Positions 1-5,121 of a stretch of DNA of 5,233 bases are shown in pieces; the first letter of the stretch is position 1; each line of letters begins with the position of its first letter. The DNA lies in assembly GCA_021779635.1 (NCBI GenBank), contig JAJYAH010000559.1:1-5233 (forward strand), read 5' to 3'. Made by a program: the position numbers and the translations under genes. The notes beneath the pieces are model-generated. The model saw nothing but the letters and a program-made list of their open reading frames with translations. It searched no databases and was not told the origin of the DNA. This DNA is from Pseudomonadota bacterium. GTDB lineage: Bacteria; Pseudomonadota; Alphaproteobacteria; Rhizobiales; Xanthobacteraceae.

Positions 1-2
1 TG

Positions 3-173
3 GAAGCCGCGAATGCGTGCCTGCAGACCCACGGCGGCTTTGGATTCGCGGAAGAATATGACGTTGAGCGCAAGTTTCGCGAGACACGGCTCTATCAGGT
101 CGCACCGATCTCGACCAATCTTGTTCTGTCGTTTGTCGCCGAGCATGTATTGGGCATGCCGCGATCATACTGA
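3..173 (+). CDS. Acyl-CoA dehydrogenase, C-terminal fragment (5' end outside window)
   Basis: This frame encodes the last 56 residues of an acyl-CoA dehydrogenase, a flavoenzyme that introduces the alpha-beta double bond into acyl-CoA thioesters. It begins EAANACLQTHGGFGFAEEYD, continues with VERKFRETRLYQVAPIS and ends HVLGMPRSY before TGA at 171-173. The QTHGGFGFAEEYDVERKFRE block is the hallmark of the C-terminal helical domain, where the Gly-Gly pair and following acidic residues line the active site and FAD contact. The ending looks like a natural family C-terminus, so the IS starting at 174 probably inserted at or just after the stop rather than truncating it. The substrate chain length cannot be told from this fragment. 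The antisense recombinase frame ends at 165-167, overlapping by 9 bp. Confidence 0.88.
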   Translation, partial: EAANACLQTHGGFGFAEEYDVERKFRETRLYQVAPISTNLVLSFVAEHVLGMPRSY

Positions 174-1997
174 GAGCCGATCCAGAAAGTTTGGATTCAG
201 GAACAATGAGCTGACCTGGTCAATCGTTTGAGCATGATGCGGATCATGGCGAGGCGAACGAAGGCGGCGGCGGATCGCGCGTAGCGCTCGAAGTCGCGCG
301 CAAGACGACGGTTGTGGCTGATCCATGCGAGCGTTCGCTCGACCAACGCCTGTACAATGTTGCCAAGAGCCACTTTCTTCGGTCGGTGATGATCTGGAGC
401 CCTCAGGAGATGGGACCCGGAAGACGACCTCGATGAGACCGTCGTCGATTTCGATCCGGCGCACGAGAATGCGGATGACGTCCCGCATGCCGGATCGATC
501 GAGACGATCCAGGCCGTTGGTTACTTTAGCCGAGAAGTCTTCGAGGCGGCTGATTACGAGTGAGAGGTTGCGCTCGACCTCGGCTGCGTCACGTGCCTCC
601 TGGTGCCGCTCCTGGAGTTGGGACATGCGCTGTTTCAGCCCCGTGATGCGTGGCTCGAACTCCGCTTTGTCGATGACGTTTTCGGCATAGCTATCGATCA
701 GCCGACCAATCCCGCGCCGCAAGGTGGCTATCTGGCGATCGAGGCGAAGGATTTCATCCGGCATGGCGGCACCATCACGCGCCCGGGCCATGCGGCCGCG
801 ATACTCGTCAGCCACGCGATGTGGGTCTTCCACGAGAGCTCTCACCTGATCCCACACGATTTGTTCCAATTGATCGCTGCGCACGGGGCCGTTGTTGCAC
901 ATTGCCTTGCCATTGAAGCGGTAGCCATCCGCGCCGGTACAGCGATAATAGCGCAAAATGTTCGTCGGATCGTATTTACGTGAACGAGGGGCGGTCTTTC
1001 CATAATAGGCGTAGCCGCAGTTCCGGCAGACCGTCAGGCCTTGCAACAGCCAGCACTTGCCGAGCTTCTGATGTCGTTTGCGCCTGCGATTTTCCTCAAG
1101 CTGGGTGCGGACAACGTCGAACACCGTCGGATCAACGAGTGGGGAAACTGGAATCTCGATCCACTCTTCACGCGGCACTGGAACACGCGAAGTAGCACGC
1201 GGCGAGGGCTGCAGATGCCCACGGATCGGCCGCAGCCGCGGCCGAGGAGGCAAGAAGTGTGATCGCCCGAAGGTCGCGCGCCCGACATAGGCTGGATTAT
1301 CCAGCATGCTCCGGATCGTGGAAGCATACCAAAATGTCGAGCCCCGCCGGGTCTGGCAGCCCATCTGCTGCAGGCGCCGACATACCTCGCGCAGACTCAT
1401 TCGATCCAGGCCGATCCATGCGAAGATGAGCCGAACGATGCGTGCCTCATCTTCCACCACTTCGAAGCGCGCCACCCCTCCGCCTTCGCTCCGGCTGACG
1501 TAGCGGTAGCCGAAAGGAGCGCCCGTCAGTGCACTGACAGAACCGGACAGCGCGGCATGACGGCGACCGCGCCTGCTACGCTCCAGGATCTTGGCCCGCT
1601 CATATTCGGCAATCACACCTTGGACCTGGAGCAAAAGATCATCCTCCGCTGTGCCGCCGATCGGGCGGTTCAGGAAAACGACTTCCGCACCTGCACGACG
1701 AAATTCGTCGATCAGAAGCACCTGATGGGCATAACGGCGTGCCAGCCGATCCGGGGCATGGACATAAATTCGCTCGATATGACCGCCGGCAACCGCGTCC
1801 CGCAGCCGCTCCAGGGCCGGACGAGACAGGATCGAACCACTGTAGCCTTCATCCACGTAGCTGTGATCCGGTTCGAGTTGGAAGTTCTCGGCAGCGATAC
1901 GCTCGCGTAACGCCGCGATCTGGCTGGCGATCGTATTGTCGCGCGCCTGACTCTCACTCGATACCCGCGCATAGAGCGCGCACTGTCCTTCTGTCAT
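165..1997 (-). CDS. Large serine recombinase (site-specific integrase) of the nested element
   Basis: This 610-residue protein should integrate and excise the surrounding element through a 5'-phosphoserine intermediate. The N-terminal resolvase domain starts MTEGQCALYARVSSESQ, with R11 and nucleophile S13. PDRLARR gives D83, R84 and R87, and the helix EYERAKILERSRRGRR follows at 131-146. The Recombinase domain spans about 155-305, with NPAYVGRATFGR at 234-245. A zinc ribbon has C324 and C327, then C353 and C367. A probable coiled coil lies at about 412-475, followed by a strand-rich end VRRIEIDDGLIEVVFRVP (512-529). The start is fixed by GGGAGGTGA at 2001-2009 and by ATGA overlap with the preceding small gene. 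Residues up to 552 lie inside the element. The last 58 are an out-of-frame read of the IS5 transposase end and IS terminus, stopping 9 bp inside the neighbouring acyl-CoA dehydrogenase gene. All catalytic residues are present, so activity is plausible. Confidence 0.93.
   Translation of the reverse strand: MTEGQCALYARVSSESQARDNTIASQIAALRERIAAENFQLEPDHSYVDEGYSGSILSRPALERLRDAVAGGHIERIYVHAPDRLARRYAHQVLLIDEFRRAGAEVVFLNRPIGGTAEDDLLLQVQGVIAEYERAKILERSRRGRRHAALSGSVSALTGAPFGYRYVSRSEGGGVARFEVVEDEARIVRLIFAWIGLDRMSLREVCRRLQQMGCQTRRGSTFWYASTIRSMLDNPAYVGRATFGRSHFLPPRPRLRPIRGHLQPSPRATSRVPVPREEWIEIPVSPLVDPTVFDVVRTQLEENRRRKRHQKLGKCWLLQGLTVCRNCGYAYYGKTAPRSRKYDPTNILRYYRCTGADGYRFNGKAMCNNGPVRSDQLEQIVWDQVRALVEDPHRVADEYRGRMARARDGAAMPDEILRLDRQIATLRRGIGRLIDSYAENVIDKAEFEPRITGLKQRMSQLQERHQEARDAAEVERNLSLVISRLEDFSAKVTNGLDRLDRSGMRDVIRILVRRIEIDDGLIEVVFRVPSPEGSRSSPTEESGSWQHCTGVGRANARMDQPQPSSCARLRALRAIRRRLRSPRHDPHHAQTIDQVSSLFLNPNFLDRLSV
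174..191 (+). repeat. IS5-family terminal inverted repeat, left (transposase 3' side)
   Basis: The sequence GAGCCGATCCAGAAAGTT matches the inverted copy at 3159-3176 at all 18 positions. The similarity stops at position 192, while on the outer side one further base (A173 against T3177) also fits. It begins directly after the acyl-CoA dehydrogenase stop codon. Confidence 0.93.
197..343 (-). pseudogene. IS5-family transposase, C-terminal part carrying the catalytic Glu
   Basis: Read on the - strand this starts VERTLAWISHNRRLARDFER and ends LTRSAHCS before TGA at 197-199, 48 codons in all. VERT..W..HNRRL.RDFE is the third catalytic block of IS5-family DDE transposases, and its Glu would be E235 in the reconstructed 281-residue protein. 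The valine codon is shared: its GT (342-343) is the 2-bp core duplicated at 2394-2395. Joining 2396-3093 to this part through one GT gives RWIVERTLAW without a gap, which shows the break is a precise insertion and not decay. On its own this fragment has no start signal and should not be made. Confidence 0.9.
318..367. other. attL of the nested element (core AC at 342-343)
   Basis: The outer half is IS5 transposase sequence coding for VERTLAWI. The core is AC (342-343), followed by a 7-bp spacer (CAACGCC) and the 17-bp P-type arm TGTACAATGTTGCCAAG (351-367). The arm is also coding, reading WQHCT near the recombinase C-terminus on the - strand. The outer limit at 318 is only a symmetric estimate; the minimal site is not visible from sequence. 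Confidence 0.8.
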
Positions 1998-2191
1998 CGC
2001 TCACCTCCCGACCCCGCCGCCTTTGATATCTTTACTTTGGATGATGGGATATCGCCGCCTTTCGGCCGCAGGTTCGTGCGCCGAACTGTCGGCACAAGAC
2101 GGGCGTAGGCCTCGATCAGATGCTGTTGACCGAGCCTTGTCGTTTCGAACGACACCCGCACCTGCAGAGGGTGATCCGTGCGTCGGACCAT
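1994..2191 (-). CDS. Small unknown protein translationally coupled to the recombinase
   Basis: This 65-residue protein runs MVRRTDHPLQVRVSFETTRL, then GQQHLIEAYARLVPTVRRTN, and ends in a basic and Gly/Ser-rich tail (KISKAAGSGGER). I chose ATG 2189-2191 because GGAGG lies 5 bases upstream. ATG 2201-2203 and TTG 2216-2218 in the same frame lack a ribosome site, and the TTG falls in a palindrome. The gene ends in TGA overlapping the recombinase ATG (ATGA), and its final codons contain the recombinase ribosome site, so the two are likely one translationally coupled operon. It has no signal peptide, membrane segment or cysteine pair. I do not recognise a characterised family; a recombination-directionality or accessory DNA-binding role is a guess from position, size and basic charge. 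Confidence 0.72.
   Translation of the reverse strand: MVRRTDHPLQVRVSFETTRLGQQHLIEAYARLVPTVRRTNLRPKGGDIPSSKVKISKAAGSGGER
2001..2009 (-). promoter_or_regulatory. Strong ribosome binding site of the recombinase
   Basis: GGGAGGTGA on the - strand ends four bases before the recombinase ATG (1995-1997). It lies within the last codons of the upstream small gene, which supports translational coupling and fixes the recombinase start. Confidence 0.8.
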
Positions 2192-2369
2192 GTGCGCCTC
2201 CATCGGCCGGGGACCCAACGTTGGGCCGCCGATGGGGCATCAAATCTTGCGACGACACTGAGTCGCCTGTGACAAATTGACTCGCTTGCCAGTCGCGACT
2301 TACCGCGGCGAGACGTGGCCGCCCGCGGCGACCTCGGCGCTCGATGAACAACGACCACTCAAAGCCCAG
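2192..2369 (-). promoter_or_regulatory. Leader of the recombinase operon, between attR and the small gene
   Basis: These 178 bases are the only non-coding part of the nested element and must hold the operon promoter. A TTGTCA hexamer on the - strand is the best -35 candidate, but no good -10 lies at standard spacing, so no promoter is claimed. Frames open across it on the - strand (1994-2218, 2001-2387, 2116-2358) overlap each other. Apart from the 3' part coding for the small protein, none of these frames has a start signal or recognisable content. Confidence 0.4.
2200..2235. repeat. Nested palindrome upstream of the small gene (possible operator)
   Basis: A perfect 12-bp palindrome, CCCAACGTTGGG (2214-2225), is flanked by CCATCGG (2200-2206) and its complement CCGATGG (2229-2235), slightly off-centre. 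It lies just upstream of the GGAGG and ATG of the small gene, a suitable position for a repressor site or an RNA hairpin affecting translation. No run of T follows, so it is not a typical terminator. Confidence 0.4.
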
Positions 2370-2419
2370 CTTGGCAACATTGTACAAACCGTCACGATCC
2401 AGCGCTTGGGCAGAACGAC
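2370..2419. other. attR of the nested element (core AC at 2394-2395)
   Basis: The P-type arm CTTGGCAACATTGTACA (2370-2386) is followed by a 7-bp spacer (AACCGTC), the AC core, and IS5 sequence coding for PKRWI. The arm is a perfect inverted copy of the one in attL at the same distance from the core. Bases directly next to the core differ between attL (G before, C after) and attR (C before, G after), so the shared overlap is exactly 2 bp, as expected for serine recombinase cleavage. Confidence 0.8.
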
Positions 2420-3093
2420 GAAGCGATGCGGCTCTTTGCGTTTGACGATCTCCAGCTTCCAGCTACCGGTCTTGGCGATCGCTGCGGCCGTCTTGGCCCC
2501 TTGATAGCCAGCATCGGCGAAGATGCGTTTGATGAAGGGGAATAGACGTCGGGTACGCCGATCAAGGACCAGCCGGGCGCCGTCGCGATCCTGCACATCG
2601 GCGGGATGGACGACGACGTTCAGGAGAAGGCCGAGCGTGTCGACAAGAATATGCCGCTTGCGGCCCGTGACTTTCTTGCCTGCATCAAAGCCTTGCGGGT
2701 CGAGCGTGGAGCCCCCTTTTGAGCGGCCTTGGCGCTCTGGCTGTCGATGATCGCGGCCGTCGGGCTCGCCTCGCGCCCTTCCTGCTCGCGTGTCGCAACA
2801 TAGAGCGTGTGATGGAGGCGCTCCAGCGTGCCATCCCAGTCCCACAGCATGAAGTAGCAATGCGCCGTGCTCTTGGGCGGCAGGTCCTTCGGCAGCGCCT
2901 GCCACTGACAACCGGTCGAAAGCACGTAGAAAACGGCGTTCAGAACCTCGCGGACATTCACCTCGCGCCGGCGGCCACCGCGCTTGGCTGGCGGGATCAT
3001 CGGCTCGACCAGTGCCCATTCGGCGTCCGTCAGATCGCTCGGATAGCGAAGGCCGCGGTGATCGGCAGTACGACGGTGTTCGGGCTTCCACAT
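2396..3093 (-). pseudogene. IS5-family transposase, N-terminal and central part (split by insertion)
   Basis: This is the first 233 codons of a DDE transposase that cuts and joins the ends of the surrounding IS. I start it at ATG 3091-3093 (MWKPEHRRTADHRG), because the preceding in-frame codons are only upstream leader; GGGGTG lies just upstream as a weak ribosome site. The N-terminal DUF4096-like region contains YPSDLTDAEWALVEPMIPP (about residues 17-35) and the catalytic domain follows. The first catalytic Asp is D117 in IIDSQS and the second is D194 in FADAGYQG. After KAAQKG (residue 127) the frame changes by -1 into GSTLDPQGFDAGKKVTGRK, probably by programmed frameshifting. The coding sequence breaks after RWI (233), where attR of the nested element begins. 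The remaining 48 residues are at 197-343. Confidence 0.9.
2713..2719 (-). other. Putative -1 ribosomal frameshift heptamer in the IS5 transposase
   Basis: In the transposase sense the sequence is A_AAG_GGG, set in the zero frame as CAA AAG GGG. It fits the X_XXY_YYZ pattern for tandem -1 slippage (AAG to AAA, GGG unchanged). Upstream protein similarity (IIDSQSAKAAQKG) is in the zero frame, and downstream similarity (FDAGKKVTGRKRHILVD) is in the -1 frame, so the switch falls here. Two-frame transposases are known in parts of the IS5 family. A plain 1-bp indel in the homopolymer is the alternative. I did not identify a convincing stimulatory stem-loop downstream. Confidence 0.65.
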
Positions 3094-3127
3094 GCTGCAC
3101 CCCACGTTTGCGATTCGGGTGCCATAC

Positions 3128-3146
3128 AAGGAATCACAAATGATTC
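3128..3146 (+). promoter_or_regulatory. Outward-facing ribosome site, ATG and small hairpin inside the IS right end
   Basis: On the + strand AAGGA (3128-3132) lies 7 bases before ATG 3140-3142, which is in frame with the truncated HdeD-like gene across the IS terminus. The same bases form a hairpin, GAATCA-CAAA-TGATTC (3131-3146), which could hide the ribosome site and start codon, or serve as a sub-terminal site for the transposase. Whether it is used is unknown. Confidence 0.4.
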
Positions 3147-3649
3147 ATTCGACTCAACAACTTTCTGGATCGGCTCTTACATTCAGCGCTCTTGCACTGG
3201 CTGACGCGCTCGCGATTCAACCGATTCCAGGCCGCTTCGGTGGCAGTTCAGCCATATTCGGTGGCATAGCGATTGTCCTATTTGTCACCAAAGTCGCCAA
3301 GGGAGAAGTTTATATCGATTGGCTACTCGACAGAATATTTTATGTCCTTGCGGGAATAGTACTTTATTCGGATGAGAATCTCACTGAAATTCCGACATTA
3401 GTTTGTATTTGCGCCCTGCTGTTAGCGTCCGGGATGACACGGATCTGGATAGGCTTGACGGCCTCGCCCGAAGAAGGTGCGACCTGGCTTCTTTCTGCCG
3501 GATGTGTCGCCGCGCTCAGCGGGCTCTGGATCGTCTGCGCATGGATTCTTGTCATGCCGACGACCGCAGCACTTGTCCTCGCCCTCGACACACTGTTTCA
3601 AGGCATCGCAATCGCCGGTTTTGGCATCTCGCTGAAGCAAGGGCGATGA
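3140..3649 (+). pseudogene. HdeD-like (DUF308) membrane protein, 5' end lost to the IS
   Basis: From 3177 onward the frame codes for about 156 residues of a multi-pass inner-membrane protein. Hydrophobic stretches, counted from ATG 3140, lie at about 12-26, 37-50, 63-76, 84-98, 116-138 and 142-163. The pattern of short helices with a WLL...G...SGLWIV..W.LVMP.TAALVLALDTLFQGIAI stretch resembles the C-terminal repeat of HdeD/DUF308 proteins, linked in enterobacteria to acid resistance. HdeD proteins usually start with further N-terminal helices that are absent here, because the upstream DNA is the IS. The first 12 codons from ATG 3140 are IS-derived (MIHSTQQLSGSA), so a 169-residue hybrid could be made. 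The universal stress protein gene follows 86 bp later, a pairing that fits a stress locus. Family assignment is by recall of pattern only. Confidence 0.62.
3159..3176 (-). repeat. IS5-family terminal inverted repeat, right (transposase 5' side)
   Basis: Read on the - strand this is GAGCCGATCCAGAAAGTT, identical to the left end. It lies 65 bp upstream of the transposase start. On the + strand it is read through in frame by the truncated HdeD-like gene. Confidence 0.93.
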
Positions 3650-3719
3650 GTGTGAGAGCGGGACCACTCGGTCTCGCCAAGACCAGACATCGGTCGGCAT
3701 TTGCCGGGCGCAACTTAAC

Positions 3720-3808
3720 GCAGGAGCGCTAACCGATGCCGCTCAAGAACATCGCTCCTTTGTGGATCTATCTTATCTCAAGCCGGTGTCGTTCGCGCTC
3801 GCTACGCG
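3720..3808 (+). other. Original start region of the universal stress protein gene, frame disrupted
   Basis: ATG 3736-3738 follows GCAGGAG (3720-3726) at good spacing and begins MPLKNIA, a typical start for this family. The next recognisable piece, FVDLS (3759-3773), is in a second frame. SQAGVVRARYAVELALRHGG (from 3776) is in a third, the frame of the main body. At least two small indels between about 3756 and 3776 would explain this. Sequencing error cannot be excluded. Confidence 0.6.
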
Positions 3809-4579
3809 GTGGAGCTTGCTCTTCGTCACGGGGGACATCTCATCGGGATCTTCGTGGCTCCTTCGGGCTGGCACATCGACCCTGCAGAATCCTACGTCAG
3901 AGGGCGTGAAGCCATTCGGCGGCTGATCGATGACCATAATGCAAAAGAGGCCGCGGCATCCAAAGCCGCGAGCCAGAGCTTCAACGCCGCCACAGCGCGC
4001 GAGGACATCAGTTTCGAATTCCGTATCGTCCGCGAAAACGATGCCGATGACGCCAAGCTGCATTCGCTGCATACCGATCTTGTGATCGCGAGCCATCCGG
4101 GGCCGGGTGGACTGCCCGATAACTGGTCTGCCGAGTCATTGCTTCTTGCGACCGGCGTTCCTTTTCTCATTCTACCCGATGGCTGGAGGGCCGGAACTGT
4201 GGCGGAACGCGTGCTTGTGGCCTGGAACGCCAGCCGCGAAGCTCGACGCGCGATCTCGGATTCGCTACCTTTACTCACCGCCGCACGCTCGGTTTCCGTC
4301 ATCATCGTCGATCCAGCAAAAAACCTGCGGCACGGCGAGGAGGCGGGTGCAGATATAGCAACCTATCTCAGCAGGCACGGGGCAAACGTTACGGTCGAGC
4401 AGATCGAATCCAAGGGAACTCCGGTCGCCGATGTTATCCTAAGCTATGCAAGCCGAAACAATATCGATCTGATCGTTCTTGGCGCTTACAGCCATTCGCG
4501 AATTCGCGAGATCGTCTTCGGCGGTGTGACCAGGTCCTTGCTGCGGGACGCCGCCGTTCCGCTATTGATTGCTCATTGA
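3809..4579 (+). CDS. Universal stress protein (UspA family), tandem-domain type, N-terminus disrupted
   Basis: The 256 residues from GTG 3809 cover most of a two-domain universal stress protein, a soluble cytoplasmic nucleotide-binding fold linked to survival under stress. The first half begins ELALRHGGHLIGIFVAPSG and ends in VPFLILPDGW (117-126). The second half begins ERVLVAWNASREARRAISDS (133-152) and ends DLIVLGAYSHSRIREIVFGG (220-239) and VPLLIAH. The usual ATP motif G-2x-G-9x-G-[ST] appears as GAYS...GGVT, with Ser in place of the second Gly and Gly in place of the Ser/Thr. ATP binding is therefore uncertain. GTG 3809 is the first conventional start in this frame but omits the first beta strand. 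Homologous sequence continues upstream to about 3776 and then changes frame, so this is either a broken gene or a sequence with errors. It follows the HdeD-like gene on the same strand and was probably co-transcribed. Confidence 0.8.
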   Translation: MELALRHGGHLIGIFVAPSGWHIDPAESYVRGREAIRRLIDDHNAKEAAASKAASQSFNAATAREDISFEFRIVRENDADDAKLHSLHTDLVIASHPGPGGLPDNWSAESLLLATGVPFLILPDGWRAGTVAERVLVAWNASREARRAISDSLPLLTAARSVSVIIVDPAKNLRHGEEAGADIATYLSRHGANVTVEQIESKGTPVADVILSYASRNNIDLIVLGAYSHSRIREIVFGGVTRSLLRDAAVPLLIAH

Positions 4580-4830
4580 GCCGGAGATTCTCTGTCCCGG
4601 CCGCGGTTAACGCCAGACATGGCTCTTCGTGCGCATGCGGCCTCTGCTAGAGTATGATGGGTGGCTTGAACAGGAATCAGCACCCATCGAATGCGCTCCT
4701 GCACTATGAGAGCGAACCGGCGGACAATCATCTCCCTCCCGGCGTGGAGCGTAGCTCATGTAACGGCAAGCCACTTCTTAATCCGGAGCGGACTTGAAAG
4801 AGAAACGCGAGGCGGCTCGAAAAAGGACGC
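4580..4830. other. Spacer without recognisable genes
   Basis: Nothing here has a convincing reading frame. Just after the universal stress protein stop, GCCGG (4580-4584) can pair with CCGGC (4597-4601), but no T-run follows, so a terminator is only weakly suggested. GATGGGTG (4656-4663) and CACCCATC (4681-4688) form a perfect 8-bp stem with a 17-base loop of unknown role. The spacer next to the IS256 fragment may be debris from that element. Confidence 0.5.
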
Positions 4831-5121
4831 TTAAAGCCGAAACCATCGATTTAACGGCGCCGGTATCAGCTCCGCGGTTTTTCGCATGTTGATCTGACCG
4901 GATGCAAGCAGCGCCCAGAACAACATCGCGGCGGAATCGGCCGACGGCAAAACAGTTTGCGTCTTGGTCCGCCGCTTGAATTCCTCGTGCAAACGCTCGA
5001 TTGCATTTGTGGTGCGTAAGCTGCGTCATTGGCTCGGTGGCAAGCGAGTAAAGGTAAACCAAGCGTTCTCTGCCTCCTCCAGACTGTCGGCGACCGCGCG
5101 ATGCCTGAGGCAGGCCTCGTC
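4831..5121 (-). pseudogene. IS256-family (Mutator-type) transposase, C-terminal fragment with stop codon
   Basis: Read on the - strand the frame gives AVADSLEEAENAWFTFTRLP then PSQ, an in-frame TGA (5026-5028), then RSLRTTNAIERLHEEFKRRT and KTQTVLPSADSAAMLFWALL up to ASGQINMRK. This is the end of an IS256-family transposase, and the Glu of TTNAIERLH is its third catalytic residue. The TGA stands where the family usually has Trp (PPSQW), a simple TGG to TGA change. After NMRK (about 4879) the usual continuation is replaced by unrelated residues up to TAA 4831-4833, which points to a rearrangement there. Upstream of 5121 the frame has another stop and no more similarity, so the bulk of the gene is missing. 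This is a dead remnant. Confidence 0.85.

Larger units (their letters stand above)
342..2393 (-). mobile_element. Nested serine-recombinase integrative element (about 2,052 bp)
   Basis: This segment sits inside the IS5 transposase with exact boundaries. The dinucleotide AC occurs at 342-343 and 2394-2395, and deleting one copy plus the DNA between restores the transposase reading frame. A 17-bp sequence is found just inside each end in inverted orientation: TGTACAATGTTGCCAAG at 351-367 and its complement at 2370-2386. Each copy is exactly 7 bp from the AC core. Joined as a circle, the ends give a symmetric 50-bp attP, the size and shape expected for a large serine integrase. The gene content is the recombinase and one small coupled gene; no toxin, resistance or phage gene is visible. 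The core is assigned to one side by convention, so 344-2395 is equally valid. Confidence 0.87.
174..3176 (-). mobile_element. IS5-family insertion sequence (IS427-like), interrupted by a nested element
   Basis: Perfect 18-bp terminal inverted repeats (GAGCCGATCCAGAAAGTT) lie at 174-191 and, inverted, at 3159-3176. They enclose an IS5-type transposase read on the - strand. Without the nested 2,052-bp element the IS would be 951 bp, a normal size for this family. The two-phase transposase resembles the IS427 group, though the subgroup assignment is from memory. The flanking trinucleotides are TGA (171-173) and TTA (3177-3179). Both fit a TNA-type target but are not identical, so there is no clean target duplication. 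The copy is dead in cis because its DDE domain is split. Confidence 0.9.

Noticed and set aside
325..1972. Several + strand and alternative - strand open frames of 65-126 codons across the recombinase gene
   Set aside because: They lie opposite or out of phase with a clearly conserved recombinase. They have no ribosome sites and are rich in Arg/Pro/Ser, as expected for shadow frames in GC-rich DNA.
2001..2387. 128-codon - strand frame starting TTG and overlapping the small gene
   Set aside because: It has no ribosome site, starts inside attR and overlaps the better supported small gene. It is kept only as the possible continuation of the recombinase in the circular form.
4656..4688. 8-bp inverted repeat GATGGGTG/CACCCATC as a terminator
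   Set aside because: No T-run follows, the loop is long (17 bases), and it is 77 bp past the nearest gene end.
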